From contig NZ_JAOASO010000092.1 of the NCBI RefSeq assembly GCF_030158645.1, forward strand, positions 1 to 45,095: a stretch of 45,095 nt of DNA. Direction: 5' to 3'. Shown here in pieces: positions 17,501 to 25,782 of the stretch. The stretch comes from Hydrogenophaga sp. (lineage in GTDB: Bacteria; Pseudomonadota; Gammaproteobacteria; Burkholderiales; Burkholderiaceae_C). Under the pieces are notes generated by a model, which saw nothing but the letters and a program-made list of their open reading frames with translations, was not told where the DNA came from and did no database searches. The stretch's first letter is position 1; every line of letters starts with the position of its first letter. Made by a program: the position numbers and the translations under genes.

Positions 17501-17656
17501 TGCACCGGGGTAGGTGGCGTTGATGACGATGGACGGAGGCGCCACCGGTGGGTACTGCGCAATCGGCAGCTGCGTGATGGACACGCCGCCCATCACCATG
17601 ATGAAGAGCGCGATCACCCACGCGAAGATGGGCCGGTCAATGAAAAATTTCGCCAT
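14510..17656 (-). CDS. RND multidrug efflux pump, AcrB/MexB family
   Basis: The 1048-residue inner-membrane pump has the HAE1 layout: N-terminal MAKFFIDRPIFAWVIALFIM, twelve transmembrane segments in two halves, and two large periplasmic loops. The proton-relay pair Asp-Asp in TM4 is present in VVDDAIVVVENV. The AcrB family uses the proton gradient to expel drugs, detergents and solvents. It sits 12 bases after the adaptor gene and one base before the outer-membrane factor gene, so the three form an operon. Confidence 0.96.
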   Translation of the reverse strand: MAKFFIDRPIFAWVIALFIMVMGGVSITQLPIAQYPPVAPPSIVINATYPGASAATLENSVLSVIEQEMNGSPGLIYMESVAQANGTGSITLSFETGTDAALAQVDVQNRLSRASPRLPAAVTQQGVRVDRSRSNFLLFAILSSDDPAWDPVALGDYASRSVVPELQRLPGVGQAQLFGTERAMRIWIDPAKLLGFNLSAADVTNAIRAQNAQVSAGEIGALPNVGGQSIAATVVVNGQLASTEQFGNIVLRASPDGATVRLKDVARIELGAQAYATSARLNGKPSTGIGVQLSPSGNALATADAVRAKMTELERFFPAGMTWSIPYDSSRFVKISIQQVAITLGEAMLLVFLVMFLFLQNIRYTIIPTIVVPVALLGTFATLLAMGFSINVLTMFGMVLVIGIVVDDAIVVVENVERIMSEEGLPPLEATRKAMTQISGAIIGITVVLISVFVPLAFFAGSVGNIYRQFSAVMGVSIAFSAFLALSLTPALCATLLKPVEAGHHHEKKGFFGWFNRSFARTAKGYEGGVAALLPRAGRTLVIYLAIVAAAVVVYMRLPTSFLPGEDQGTMLVNVQLPPGATQGRTLEVIKQVEDFILKQPEVQSMVGVLGFSFSGQGQNAALAFITLKDWKERTAEGSSAQDLAGRAFGALSGVRDAFIFPLSPPPIPELGSSSGFSFRLQDRGGLGRDALLSARNQLLGLVSQSKVLTQVRPDGLEDAPQLQIDIDRDKANALGVGFDAINAAIGTALGSTYVNDFPNAGRLQRVVVQADAPARMQPEDLLRINVVNSKAQAVPLSAFATTQWITGPMQTVRYNGYPSMRISGSAAPGASTGDAIAEMERLAAQLPQGIGYEWTGQTREEKLAGSQAIILYAFAILAVFLCLAALYESWTIPLSVILVVPLGVIGVLLATLMRGYSNDVYFQVGLITIIGLSAKNAILIIEFAKDLQAQGKGVIESALAAAHLRFRPIVMTSLAFTLGVLPLALASGAGSASQRAIGTGVIGGMLTGTVLAVVFVPIFFVVVRTLFKGSARQHQRDAEQAQQHGVH

Positions 17657-17668
17657 GTCGGGCGCTCC

Positions 17669-18937
17669 TTACTTCGCAGCCTCGGGCGCCGGCGCAGCGG
17701 CAGCCGGCGCGGCCGGTGCACTGCCAGGCGCCTGCCACGGCACGGCTTTCACGGGTGTGCCCGGCGGCACCATCTGCAGCTTCTGGAAGCCGTCGACCAT
17801 GACCTGTTCGCCGGTCTTCAGACCGTCCAGGATCACCCAGCGGCCGTTTTGCTGACCGCCCACCTTCACGTTGCGCTGGGTCACTTTTCCGTCGGTACCC
17901 ACCACCGACACCTTGTCGCCCTGGGCCGAACGCGTCACCGCCTGCTGCGGCAAGGTGATCGCATTGCCGGCAGTGGCCTGCTCCAGACGCACGCGCACAT
18001 ACAGACCCGGCAGCAACGTGCCCCGGGGGTTGGGCACCTCGGCGCGCAAGGTCACCTGGCCGGTGGCACTGTCCACGGTGAGGTCGGAGAACAGCAAGCG
18101 GCCCGGCTGCTCGTACACGCTGCCGTCTTCCATCACCACCTGCACCGCAGCGGCTTGCGCGCCTGCGCCCTTGAGCTGACCGCCTTCCATGGCCTTGCGG
18201 AGTCGGTACACCTCGGCGGCAGACTGGGTGAAGTTCACATACATCGGGTTGATCTGCTGGATGACGGCCAGCTGCGTGGCCTCACCTTGACCCACCAGCG
18301 CACCCTCGGTCACCAGCGAGCGGCCGATGCGGCCCGAAATGGGCGCGGTCACGCGGGCATAGCCCAGCGTGATGTTGGCGGTCTGCACCGAAGCACGGCC
18401 AGCAGCCACATCGGCCTCGGCCTGCTTCTGCGCCGCCACGGCGCTCGCGTATTCCTGCTGGCTGATGGCGTTTTCCTTCACCAGCGGTGCGTAACGTTCG
18501 GCCAGCGCGGTGGCCTGCGTGAGGTTGGCCTGCGAGCGGGCCAGGCCCGCCTGGGCGCTCTGCAAGGCCGCGGCATACGGCGCAGCGTCGATGCGGAACA
18601 GCGGTTGGCCCGCCTTGACATCACTGCCTTCGCGGAACAAACGCTCCTGCAGGATGCCCGCCGCCCGCGCCCGCACCTGGGCCACGCGCGAAGCTTCCAG
18701 CCGGCCCGGCAATTCGGTCACCAGCCCCACGTCACCCGGCGCCACCGTGATCACGCCGACCTCGGGCGGGGGCATGCCGCCGGCGGCCGCAGCGGCGGGG
18801 ACTTCGGACTTGCCGCAAGCGCTCAACACCGCCGCCAGCGTCAGCACCGACAGGCCTCGCAACAGGTGGTTCGGGGGGAACGGAACAAACCGGATGCGCG
18901 AAACAGGCGCAGACTTGATGGGGCTCAAGGCGGGCAT
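17669..18937 (-). CDS. RND periplasmic adaptor (AcrA/MexA family lipoprotein)
   Basis: This 422-residue adaptor links the pump to the outer-membrane channel. It has an N-terminal signal with lipobox LSAC at C41, the barrel-sandwich segment around VRARAAGILQERLFREGSDV, an alpha-hairpin coiled coil, and the second lipoyl half RVTAPISGRIGRS. The C-terminus is rich in Ala and Pro. I chose the ATG at 18937, which has an AAGGA ribosome site; its n-region (about 30 residues) is longer than usual. First gene of the operon, divergent from the TetR-type regulator. Confidence 0.93.
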   Translation of the reverse strand: MPALSPIKSAPVSRIRFVPFPPNHLLRGLSVLTLAAVLSACGKSEVPAAAAAGGMPPPEVGVITVAPGDVGLVTELPGRLEASRVAQVRARAAGILQERLFREGSDVKAGQPLFRIDAAPYAAALQSAQAGLARSQANLTQATALAERYAPLVKENAISQQEYASAVAAQKQAEADVAAGRASVQTANITLGYARVTAPISGRIGRSLVTEGALVGQGEATQLAVIQQINPMYVNFTQSAAEVYRLRKAMEGGQLKGAGAQAAAVQVVMEDGSVYEQPGRLLFSDLTVDSATGQVTLRAEVPNPRGTLLPGLYVRVRLEQATAGNAITLPQQAVTRSAQGDKVSVVGTDGKVTQRNVKVGGQQNGRWVILDGLKTGEQVMVDGFQKLQMVPPGTPVKAVPWQAPGSAPAAPAAAAPAPEAAK

Positions 18938-19018
18938 GGGAATCCTTGGGATGAATGAGGGGCGAGGTGCGGCAGCGGGCCATGACCTCGCTGCTCGATC
19001 CGTCGCAAAGCGGCGAAG

Positions 19019-19046
19019 TATACATACATCCAAGAATGTATGTATA
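19019..19046. promoter_or_regulatory. AcrR/TtgR-type operator between pump operon and repressor
   Basis: A perfect inverted repeat has 11-base arms, TATACATACAT and ATGTATGTATA, separated by six bases. The inner half-sites TACATACAT and ATGTATGTA with a six-base gap are the same as those I remember for the E. coli AcrR operator. Each edge forms a -10-like box in opposite directions: TATAGT on the plus strand (19043-19048) and TATACT on the minus strand (19017-19022). Repressor bound here would block both promoters, fitting autoregulation and control of the pump. Confidence 0.85.
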
Positions 19047-19089
19047 GTCCTGACCTGCCCCAAGGGCTTGCTTTCTGGAGACAAACATC

Positions 19090-19767
19090 ATGGTTCGACG
19101 CACCAAAGCCGATGCGCTGGTGACCCGCAACACCCTGCTCGATGCTGCAGAGCATTTGTTCCAGGCGCATGGCGTTTCGCGCACATCGCTCAACGACATC
19201 GCCACCGCCGCCGGCACCACGCGCGGCGCCATCTATTGGCACTTCAAGGACAAGGCGGACCTGTTCAACGCCATGATGGAGCGTGTGACCATGCCGCTGG
19301 AGGGCGCACTGGCCTGCGCGGCGGGCAAGGCGGAGGCCGCCGACAACCCCCTGCTCTCGCTGCGCGATTCCATGATGAACGCGCTCCGACAGACCGCCAC
19401 CGACGAACAGACGCGCCGCGTGTTCGAGGTGGCCACGCACAAGGTGGAATACGTGAGCGAAATGCAGGCGGTGCGCGACCGGCACCTGCGGGTGCGCAAC
19501 CAGTGCATGGCCATGACCGAAAAGGCACTGCGCGAAGTGGTGCGCCGCGAAAACGTCAAGCTGGCCATGCCGCTGCCCACGGCAGCCCTCGGCCTGCACG
19601 TGATCATGGACGGCCTGATCCAGAACTGGCTGCTCGACCCGCTGGCGTTTGACCTGGAGAAAAGCGGGCGTCAAACCATGGACGCCTACCTCACCGGCCT
19701 GGGCTTCAGCCTTCCCGCCGCTCGGGCACCGCGCCGCGCGGCACCGGTGCGCGCGATGCCAGCTTGA
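19090..19767 (+). CDS. TetR-family repressor of the RND pump (AcrR/TtgR-like)
   Basis: The 225-residue protein has an N-terminal TetR helix-turn-helix (about residues 28-56, DIATAAGTTRGAIYWHFKDK) and a C-terminal ligand-binding domain of the AcrR/TtgR type with GLHVIMDGLIQNWLLDP near the end. It is divergent from the pump operon across the palindromic operator. Members of this group release DNA on binding drugs or solvents. The ATG at 19090 follows CTGGAGAC. The last 62 bases overlap tail to tail with mrpG on the other strand. Confidence 0.94.
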   Translation: MVRRTKADALVTRNTLLDAAEHLFQAHGVSRTSLNDIATAAGTTRGAIYWHFKDKADLFNAMMERVTMPLEGALACAAGKAEAADNPLLSLRDSMMNALRQTATDEQTRRVFEVATHKVEYVSEMQAVRDRHLRVRNQCMAMTEKALREVVRRENVKLAMPLPTAALGLHVIMDGLIQNWLLDPLAFDLEKSGRQTMDAYLTGLGFSLPAARAPRRAAPVRAMPA

Positions 19768-20047
19768 GGTGCAGCGCGGCCTGGGCCATGAGGTTGGCCG
19801 AGACCGGCGCGGTGATGAACACAAAGAGCGTGATCAGCAGCTCGGCCACACCGGCACGGCCCTGGACCGCCGCGACCAGCATGGACGCAATCAGCACACC
19901 CCCCACGCCCAGCGTGGACGCTTTGGTGGGGGCGTGCAGTCGCATGTAGAAGTCGGGCAGGCGCACCAGACCGATGGCGCCCACCAGCAGGAAGCAGGCG
20001 GCGATCACGATGAGGATCGCGGCGGTCCATTCGATGACGGGATGCAT
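19706..20047 (-). CDS. mrpG: Mrp (Pha) cation/proton antiporter subunit G
   Basis: This 113-residue protein has three hydrophobic segments and the MnhG/MrpG pattern, including GLVRLPDFYMRLHAPTKAST. It is the last subunit of the hetero-oligomeric Mrp antiporter in the inner membrane. The ATG at 20047 has an AAGGAG ribosome site and follows mrpF by 11 bases. Its 3' end overlaps the TetR gene. Confidence 0.93.
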   Translation of the reverse strand: MHPVIEWTAAILIVIAACFLLVGAIGLVRLPDFYMRLHAPTKASTLGVGGVLIASMLVAAVQGRAGVAELLITLFVFITAPVSANLMAQAALHLKLASRAPVPRGAVPERREG

Positions 20048-20058
20048 GGTGTGTCTCC

Positions 20059-20334
20059 TTATTCGACCACGTCGCCGCGGCTGAGGTAGCGCGCCAGCGC
20101 CACGGTGGATGCAAATCCGAGCATGGCCACCAGCAAGGCGGCCTCGAACAGCAAGGCGGTGTTCCAGCGCATGCCCAGCACCACGATGAGCGCCACGGTG
20201 TTGAGGTAAAGCGTGTCGAGCGCGAGCAGGCGATCGGTGGTTTCGGGCCCGAGCAGCAGGCGCCAGCCGCACAGCAGCATGGACACGGTGACTGCGGCCA
20301 GCGCGATGTTCAGGGCGATCTCGAGGATGTTCAT
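20059..20334 (-). CDS. mrpF: Mrp (Pha) cation/proton antiporter subunit F
   Basis: The 91-residue product has three transmembrane segments and the MrpF core GPETTDRLLALDTLYLNTVA. Its start overlaps the mrpE stop by four bases, so translation is probably coupled. Mrp complexes exchange Na+ or K+ for protons and need all subunits. Confidence 0.93.
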   Translation of the reverse strand: MNILEIALNIALAAVTVSMLLCGWRLLLGPETTDRLLALDTLYLNTVALIVVLGMRWNTALLFEAALLVAMLGFASTVALARYLSRGDVVE

Positions 20335-20876
20335 GCTGCGCTCCCGGTGCGGGCCTGCTGGCCGAAGATCTGCATCAGCGGCGCTTCATAGCGGTTCTTC
20401 ATGTCGTCGATCATGGCCTGCGCGTCGTCGCAGTTGAGCGCGTGCACCAGGATCTCGTGGCGCTGCTCGTCGACCACGCACGACACCGTGCCCGGCGTGG
20501 TGGTGATGATGGTGGCAAACAGCGCGTTGATGCGGGGATGGTCGGTGGCCAGCGGCACGGGCAGCCAGGCCGGCTTCGGTGTGCTCATGGGACCCAGCAC
20601 CAACCGGGCCACCGTGATGTTGGACAGCACGATGTCCTTGAGCACCACCACCGTCAGGCGCAGCGCAGCCATCCAGTCGATGTGGTCTGCCGGCATCAGA
20701 AAGGGGTGCAACAGGCGCGGCAGGATCAGCCCGATGAGCAAGGCCGAGAGCAGGTGCACCAGTTCCACGCTGTGCGACAGCGCGAGCCAGCTCAACCCCA
20801 GCAGCACCGAGAGCACCGGGTGGTCGAACCAGCCCGCCTTGCGGGCAGGCAGGCGATCTGGGTGGGGGGCGGTCAT
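20331..20876 (-). CDS. mrpE: Mrp (Pha) cation/proton antiporter subunit E
   Basis: The 181-residue protein has N-terminal membrane segments followed by a cytoplasmic domain with the MrpE features LKDIVLSNITVARLVLGP and ATIITTTPGTVSC. The N-terminus before the first helix (TAPHPDRLPARKAGWFDHP) is extended. Four-base overlaps tie it to mrpD and mrpF. Confidence 0.93.
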   Translation of the reverse strand: MTAPHPDRLPARKAGWFDHPVLSVLLGLSWLALSHSVELVHLLSALLIGLILPRLLHPFLMPADHIDWMAALRLTVVVLKDIVLSNITVARLVLGPMSTPKPAWLPVPLATDHPRINALFATIITTTPGTVSCVVDEQRHEILVHALNCDDAQAMIDDMKNRYEAPLMQIFGQQARTGSAA

Positions 20877-22522
20877 GGGCGTTCCTCCTGGGGCTTGACG
20901 ATGGGCGCGGGCCGCACGCCGTCGTAGGTTCGCGTGGTCGGTGTGGTTGCCCGGTCAGGTCCCAACACCGCGCGCACATACGCCGCCGGATCGGCCAGCT
21001 GGGCGGCGGTCGCGTCGGTGTAACGCTTGATGGGCGAGGCCAGCACGGCCATGACCACCGTCATCAACATGATGGCCCACACCGCGCTGAGCAATTTGAG
21101 GCTGGTGCCGGACGTGACGGCGCCGTCCTGCTCGGGTTGCACGTGCCAGAACACCACGACGCCGGCGCGGGCCAGGCCCACGATGGAGAAGAAGCCCACC
21201 AGCAGCACCACCGTCCAGACCCAGGCCTGGGCCGGCAGGCCCGAGCTGCTTTCCAGCACCATCAGCTTGCCCAGAAAACCGGGCAACGGCGGCAGTCCGG
21301 CGGCCGAAGCGGCGCCGAAGATCATCATCAAACCGAGCAGCAGCGGCTCACGCAGCGCCACGGCGGGCTGCAGCTTGTCGCGCGCATCGCCGCGCTGCGA
21401 GGCCATCAGCTCCACCAGCAGGAACAAACCGGCGATCACCACCGTGCTGTGCAAGGTGTAGTACAGCGAGGCCGACAGACTGGCCGGGGTGAAAAGGCCC
21501 ACGCTCGCCAGGATGGTGCCGACCGACGACACGGTGAGGTAGGCCACCAGACGGGCCATGCTGTGCGCCGCCAGGGCGCCGAGCACACCCAGCACGCTGG
21601 TGGTCAGCGCCAGCGGCAGCAGCCAGCCCTGCACCGCCAGCGCGGCTTCACCCGCCTCCACGCCGAACACACCCCAGTGCACGCGGATGATGCTGTAGAC
21701 ACCGACCTTGGTCATGATGGCAAAAAGCGCGGCCACCGGCGCGCTGGCTGCGGCGTAGGTGGCGGGCAGCCAGAAGTACAGCGGGACGATCGCCGCCTTC
21801 AAGCCGAACACCACCAGCAGCACCAGCGCCGCAGCGCGGGCGATCAGCGCGGCATCGCCCGTGAGCTGTCCGACGCGCAGCCCCACGTCGGCCATGTTGA
21901 GCGTGCCAGTGACCGCGTACACCATGCCCAGGCCGATCAGGAACAGGCCCGAAGCCACGAGGTTGAGCACCACGTAATGCACGCCCATGCGGAAGCGCTC
22001 CCTGCCCTGCCCGTGCACCAGCAGCACATACGAGGCGATGAGCAGCACCTCGAAGAACACGAAGAGGTTGAACAGGTCACCCGTGAGGAACGCGCCACAC
22101 AGGCCCATGAGCTGGAACTGGAACAGCGCGTGAAAGTGCCGGCCCCGGGTGTCCCAGCCGCCGGTGGCGTACCACATGGCGGGCACCGCCACGGCGTAGG
22201 TGAGCAGCACCATCAATGCCGAGAGACGGTCCACCACCAGCACGATCCCGAACGGCGCGGGCCACTCACCCACTTGGTACACCAGCAGTTCGCCCTGGGC
22301 AGCGTGCCACACCAGGCTGGCGGCCATGAAGGCGCCGAGCAGCATGGAAGCCATGGACAGGCGCCGCCGCCAGCGCAGGCGGGTGTCGTCGTGCCCACCC
22401 CCTTGCGCCGACACGCCCGACGGATCGCCGATGAGCAGCAGCACCACGGCGGTGAAAACGGGCAACAGCACCGACAGCACGGGTGCGTGCTGCAGCCAGA
22501 AAGCACTGGTCACATCCCACAT
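20873..22522 (-). CDS. mrpD: Mrp (Pha) cation/proton antiporter subunit D
   Basis: This 549-residue membrane protein is related to the NuoL/M/N proton-translocating subunits of complex I. It has about fourteen hydrophobic segments and the conserved KAAIVPLYFWLPATYAAASAP stretch, with the lysine and glutamates of the ion path in place. The C-terminal tail after the last helix is about 40 residues. Starts at the base where mrpC ends. Confidence 0.94.
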   Translation of the reverse strand: MWDVTSAFWLQHAPVLSVLLPVFTAVVLLLIGDPSGVSAQGGGHDDTRLRWRRRLSMASMLLGAFMAASLVWHAAQGELLVYQVGEWPAPFGIVLVVDRLSALMVLLTYAVAVPAMWYATGGWDTRGRHFHALFQFQLMGLCGAFLTGDLFNLFVFFEVLLIASYVLLVHGQGRERFRMGVHYVVLNLVASGLFLIGLGMVYAVTGTLNMADVGLRVGQLTGDAALIARAAALVLLVVFGLKAAIVPLYFWLPATYAAASAPVAALFAIMTKVGVYSIIRVHWGVFGVEAGEAALAVQGWLLPLALTTSVLGVLGALAAHSMARLVAYLTVSSVGTILASVGLFTPASLSASLYYTLHSTVVIAGLFLLVELMASQRGDARDKLQPAVALREPLLLGLMMIFGAASAAGLPPLPGFLGKLMVLESSSGLPAQAWVWTVVLLVGFFSIVGLARAGVVVFWHVQPEQDGAVTSGTSLKLLSAVWAIMLMTVVMAVLASPIKRYTDATAAQLADPAAYVRAVLGPDRATTPTTRTYDGVRPAPIVKPQEERP

Positions 22523-22863
22523 CAGTGATGCCCTCCGGGCTCACGGCCATCCACGTGGTCGGTACCGCTCTCGTGCCGGCTGCGCAGGGCGAGTTCGATC
22601 ACGAAACCGGTGGTGGCAAAGCCGATCACGATGGCGGTGAGCACCAGCGCCTGCGGCAGCGGATCGGCCACGGGCCCTTCGCCCACCAGAATGGGCTGGG
22701 CGTTGGTCCACAGCCTGCCCATGGCAAACAGGAAGACGTTGACGGCATAACCGAACAGCGACAGGCCCAGCACCACCGAAAAGGTGCGCCCGCGCAGCAT
22801 CAGGTAGGCCGCGCAGGCGGTGACAAAACCGATGCCGCTGGCCAAAAGAAATTCCATGCTCAT
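22522..22863 (-). CDS. mrpC: Mrp (Pha) cation/proton antiporter subunit C
   Basis: The 113-residue protein is related to complex I subunit NuoK, with three transmembrane helices and the pattern GLSLFGYAVNVFLFAMG. The C-terminus is His- and Gly-rich. It overlaps mrpA by four bases and mrpD by one base. Confidence 0.94.
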   Translation of the reverse strand: MSMEFLLASGIGFVTACAAYLMLRGRTFSVVLGLSLFGYAVNVFLFAMGRLWTNAQPILVGEGPVADPLPQALVLTAIVIGFATTGFVIELALRSRHESGTDHVDGREPGGHH

Positions 22864-25691
22864 GCGGCACTCCCGGAAGATTGAACAGGCGCGGACGTTT
22901 CCCGCGACACGGTGCCCAGCACCGAAATGGTCAGCAGCGTGGCGCCCACCACGGTGAGGTAAACACCCAGGTCGAACAGCGCGGCAGAGGCGAACGGCAG
23001 CTCCCCCAGCAAAGGCACATGGGGATGGCCGTGCGCGCTGGTGAGGAAGGGCCGGCCGAACAGGAAGGCGCCCACACCGGTCAACCCGGCAATGCCCACA
23101 CCCGCGCCGATCCAGACCACGAAGCGGCGACCACCATCGGCCCGCAGCAGCGCCTCGGCCCGGGTCTGCCCCAACGCCATGAACTGCAGCACCAGCGCCA
23201 CCGCGGTGATCAAGCCAGCAATGAAGCCGCCGCCAGGCAGGTTGTGGCCGCGCATGAAGATGTACACGGTGAAGACGAGCGCCAGCGGCAGCACCACCGA
23301 TGCCGCCACGCGCAGCAACAGCGGTTGCGCCGCAAAGGTCCAGTGGCGGCCATCGGGGTCCACGGTGGCGCGGCGCGTGCGCATGCCTTCCATGAGCGCC
23401 AGCACGCCCAGGGCGGCGATGCCCAGCACGGTGATCTCGCCAAAGGTGTCGTAGCCGCGGAAGTCCACCAGGATCACGTTGACCACGTTGGTGCCCCCAC
23501 CCAGCGGGATGGATTGCTCGAGGAAGTACCAGGAGATGGACTCGAAGTCGCGCGTGAGCACCAGCCAGGCCAGGCCAGCCATGGCCGCACCGGCGGTCAA
23601 GGCCAGCGCCACGTGGCCCAGGCGGTGGACCGACTTCGTCTCTTTCGGTGAACGCTGCGGCAGCAAGGCCAGGCCCATGAGCAGCAGCACGGTGGAGACC
23701 ACCTCGACCGAGAGCTGCGTCAAGGCCAGGTCGGGCGCCGACAGGCTCACAAAGGTGAGCGCCGTGACCAGCCCCACCACGCCCACCAGCACCACGGTCT
23801 GGAAGCGCTCGCGGTGCGTGAGCGCGATCGCCACACAGGTGGCCAGCAGCAGCAACCAGACCGCGATGGCCAGTGGCGGGGCGGCCATCAATTCACGGTC
23901 ACCGGTGCCGATGTTGCTGCTGGCCAGCGGAACGGCGGCCATCACCAGCGCGGCCCCCAGCAGCCAGGCCACATACCGCTGCAGCGAACCGTTTTCCAAC
24001 CGGATCGAGATGCGGCCCGCCGTTGCAAACAGGCCGTCGATCAAGCCCTCGAACATCTGGCGCCCGGTGGCCGGGCCGAACCAGTCTTCGGAGCCGATGC
24101 GGTGCAGCCACCTGCCGCGCGCGAGCCAGAAGTACAGACCGGCACCGGCGACCAGCGCCATCACGCTCATGAGCAGCGGCAGGTTGAAACCGTGCCAGAT
24201 CGAAAGCTTGTATTCCGGCAGTGGCTGGCCTGCCAGTGCGGTGGCGGCCACATCGACCAGCGGACCGAAGGTGGCCGCGGGCAACAGGCCGACCACGATG
24301 CACAGGGTCACCAGCAGCATCGACGGCAGCTTCATGCCCAGCGGCGGCTCATGGGGGTGCTGGTTCGGCACATCACCGATGGGTCCGTTGAAATACGTGT
24401 CGTGGACGAAGCGCACCGAATACGCCACGCTGAAGACGCTGCCCAGCGTGACCGCCACCGGCACCAGCCAGGCCCACACACCGGCCGTGCCCACCACCGC
24501 TTCGGTGAGGAACATTTCCTTCGACAGGAAGCCGTTGGTGAGCGGCACGCCGGCCATGGAGGCGGCCGCCACCATGGACAGCGTGGCGACCCAGGGCATG
24601 AGCTTGAAGAGGCCGCCGAGCTGGCGCATGTCGCGGGAATGGGTCTCGTGGTCGACGATGCCCGCGATCATGAAGAGCGAGGCCTTGAAGGTCGCGTGGT
24701 TGAGCACATGGAACACGGCTGCCACCGCGGCCAGCGGCGAGCCCAGGCCCACCAGGAAAGTGATGAGACCCAGGTGGCTCACGGTGGAATACGCGAGCAG
24801 GCCCTTGAGGTCGTGTTTGAAGATGGCGATGAAGGCCGCGAAGATCATGGTCACCAGGCCGGTGGTGGTGACGATCACCTCGAACCAGCCCGAGCCCGCG
24901 AGGATGGGGTAGAGCCGCATGAGCAGGAACACACCGGCCTTCACCATGGTGGCCGAGTGCAGATAGGCCGAGACCGGTGTGGGCGCGGCCATGGCGTCGG
25001 GCAGCCAGAAGTGGAACGGGAACTGCGCGCTTTTGGTGAAGCAGCCCAGCAAGATGAGCAGCAGCGCGGGCACGAACATCGGATCGGCCTGGATCTGCGC
25101 CACCTGCCCGAGCATGGCGCTGATCTCGTAGGTGCCGGCGATCTGCCCCAGCAGCACGAAACCGCCCAGCATGGCCAGACCACCACCGCCGGTGACGGCC
25201 AGCGCCTGGCGAGCGCCGGCGCGCGCGTCGGCGCGGTGGCTCCAGAAACCCACCAGCAGGAAAGACGACAGGCTGGTGAGCTCCCAGAACACCACCAGCA
25301 GCAGCAGGTTGTCGGACAGCACCACGCCCAGCATGGCGGCCATGAACAGCATCATCTCGCTGTAGAACTTGGCCACCGAGTCCTTGGGGCTCAGGTAGAA
25401 GTGCGCGTAGATGACGATGAGCAGGCCGATGAACAGGATGAGTCCGGCGAACATCATCGACAGGCCGTCGAGCTTGAACACCAGGTTCAGTCCGATCTCG
25501 GGCACCCACTGCCAGCTGTTCATCACGACACCGCCGGCCATCACGGTCGGCGCGTGGGCCACGAGCATCATCAAGCTGGCCAGGGTGACCAAGCCCGCCG
25601 CGAGGGCTGCGAGCAAACGGGACCTGGAGCCGAGCCACAAGGTGGCCAGGGTACCCAGCAGGAGGGGCAGCAGGACGATGGTCAACAGCAC
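22860..25691 (-). CDS. mrpA: Mrp (Pha) cation/proton antiporter fused subunit A-B
   Basis: This 943-residue protein joins MrpA and MrpB. The N-terminal two-thirds is a NuoL-like antiporter domain (FTKSAQFPFHFWLPDAMAAP, HATFKASLFMIAGIVDHET), then comes the MrpA C-terminal domain, and the last 150 or so residues are the MrpB domain, with YIFMRGHNLPGGGFIAGL. No separate mrpB exists in the operon, so this is the six-gene group 2 (Pha-type) layout. I chose the GTG at 25691, which has a GAGAG ribosome site and opens directly into the first helix (LLTIVLLPLLLG); the longer reading runs into unrelated Pro/Arg-rich sequence. It is 91 bases after the MFS gene. Confidence 0.93.
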   Translation of the reverse strand: MLLTIVLLPLLLGTLATLWLGSRSRLLAALAAGLVTLASLMMLVAHAPTVMAGGVVMNSWQWVPEIGLNLVFKLDGLSMMFAGLILFIGLLIVIYAHFYLSPKDSVAKFYSEMMLFMAAMLGVVLSDNLLLLVVFWELTSLSSFLLVGFWSHRADARAGARQALAVTGGGGLAMLGGFVLLGQIAGTYEISAMLGQVAQIQADPMFVPALLLILLGCFTKSAQFPFHFWLPDAMAAPTPVSAYLHSATMVKAGVFLLMRLYPILAGSGWFEVIVTTTGLVTMIFAAFIAIFKHDLKGLLAYSTVSHLGLITFLVGLGSPLAAVAAVFHVLNHATFKASLFMIAGIVDHETHSRDMRQLGGLFKLMPWVATLSMVAAASMAGVPLTNGFLSKEMFLTEAVVGTAGVWAWLVPVAVTLGSVFSVAYSVRFVHDTYFNGPIGDVPNQHPHEPPLGMKLPSMLLVTLCIVVGLLPAATFGPLVDVAATALAGQPLPEYKLSIWHGFNLPLLMSVMALVAGAGLYFWLARGRWLHRIGSEDWFGPATGRQMFEGLIDGLFATAGRISIRLENGSLQRYVAWLLGAALVMAAVPLASSNIGTGDRELMAAPPLAIAVWLLLLATCVAIALTHRERFQTVVLVGVVGLVTALTFVSLSAPDLALTQLSVEVVSTVLLLMGLALLPQRSPKETKSVHRLGHVALALTAGAAMAGLAWLVLTRDFESISWYFLEQSIPLGGGTNVVNVILVDFRGYDTFGEITVLGIAALGVLALMEGMRTRRATVDPDGRHWTFAAQPLLLRVAASVVLPLALVFTVYIFMRGHNLPGGGFIAGLITAVALVLQFMALGQTRAEALLRADGGRRFVVWIGAGVGIAGLTGVGAFLFGRPFLTSAHGHPHVPLLGELPFASAALFDLGVYLTVVGATLLTISVLGTVSRETSAPVQSSGSAA

Positions 25692-25782
25692 GGCAAGTCT
25701 CTCTAGTGAATCGACAACTTTACAAGGGAGCGCTGACAGGCGCCTGAGTTCCAAACGCCGCCTGCAACACGGCTCCACGGGT

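Noticed and set aside
15347..18958. A 1203-codon open frame on the plus strand opposite the pump and adaptor genes
   Set aside because: It is antisense to clear AcrB- and AcrA-family genes, is very rich in His, Arg and Gly with no recognisable domain, and arises because GC-rich codon bias removes stop codons from the opposite frame.
23814..25706. A 630-codon open frame opposite mrpA
   Set aside because: Shadow of a strongly supported membrane protein; His- and Gln-rich because it mirrors hydrophobic codons.
25692..25782. A dedicated promoter for the Mrp operon in the 91-base gap
   Set aside because: TAAAGT-like and TTTGGA-like boxes can be found on the minus strand, but the spacing and matches are too poor to claim a promoter.
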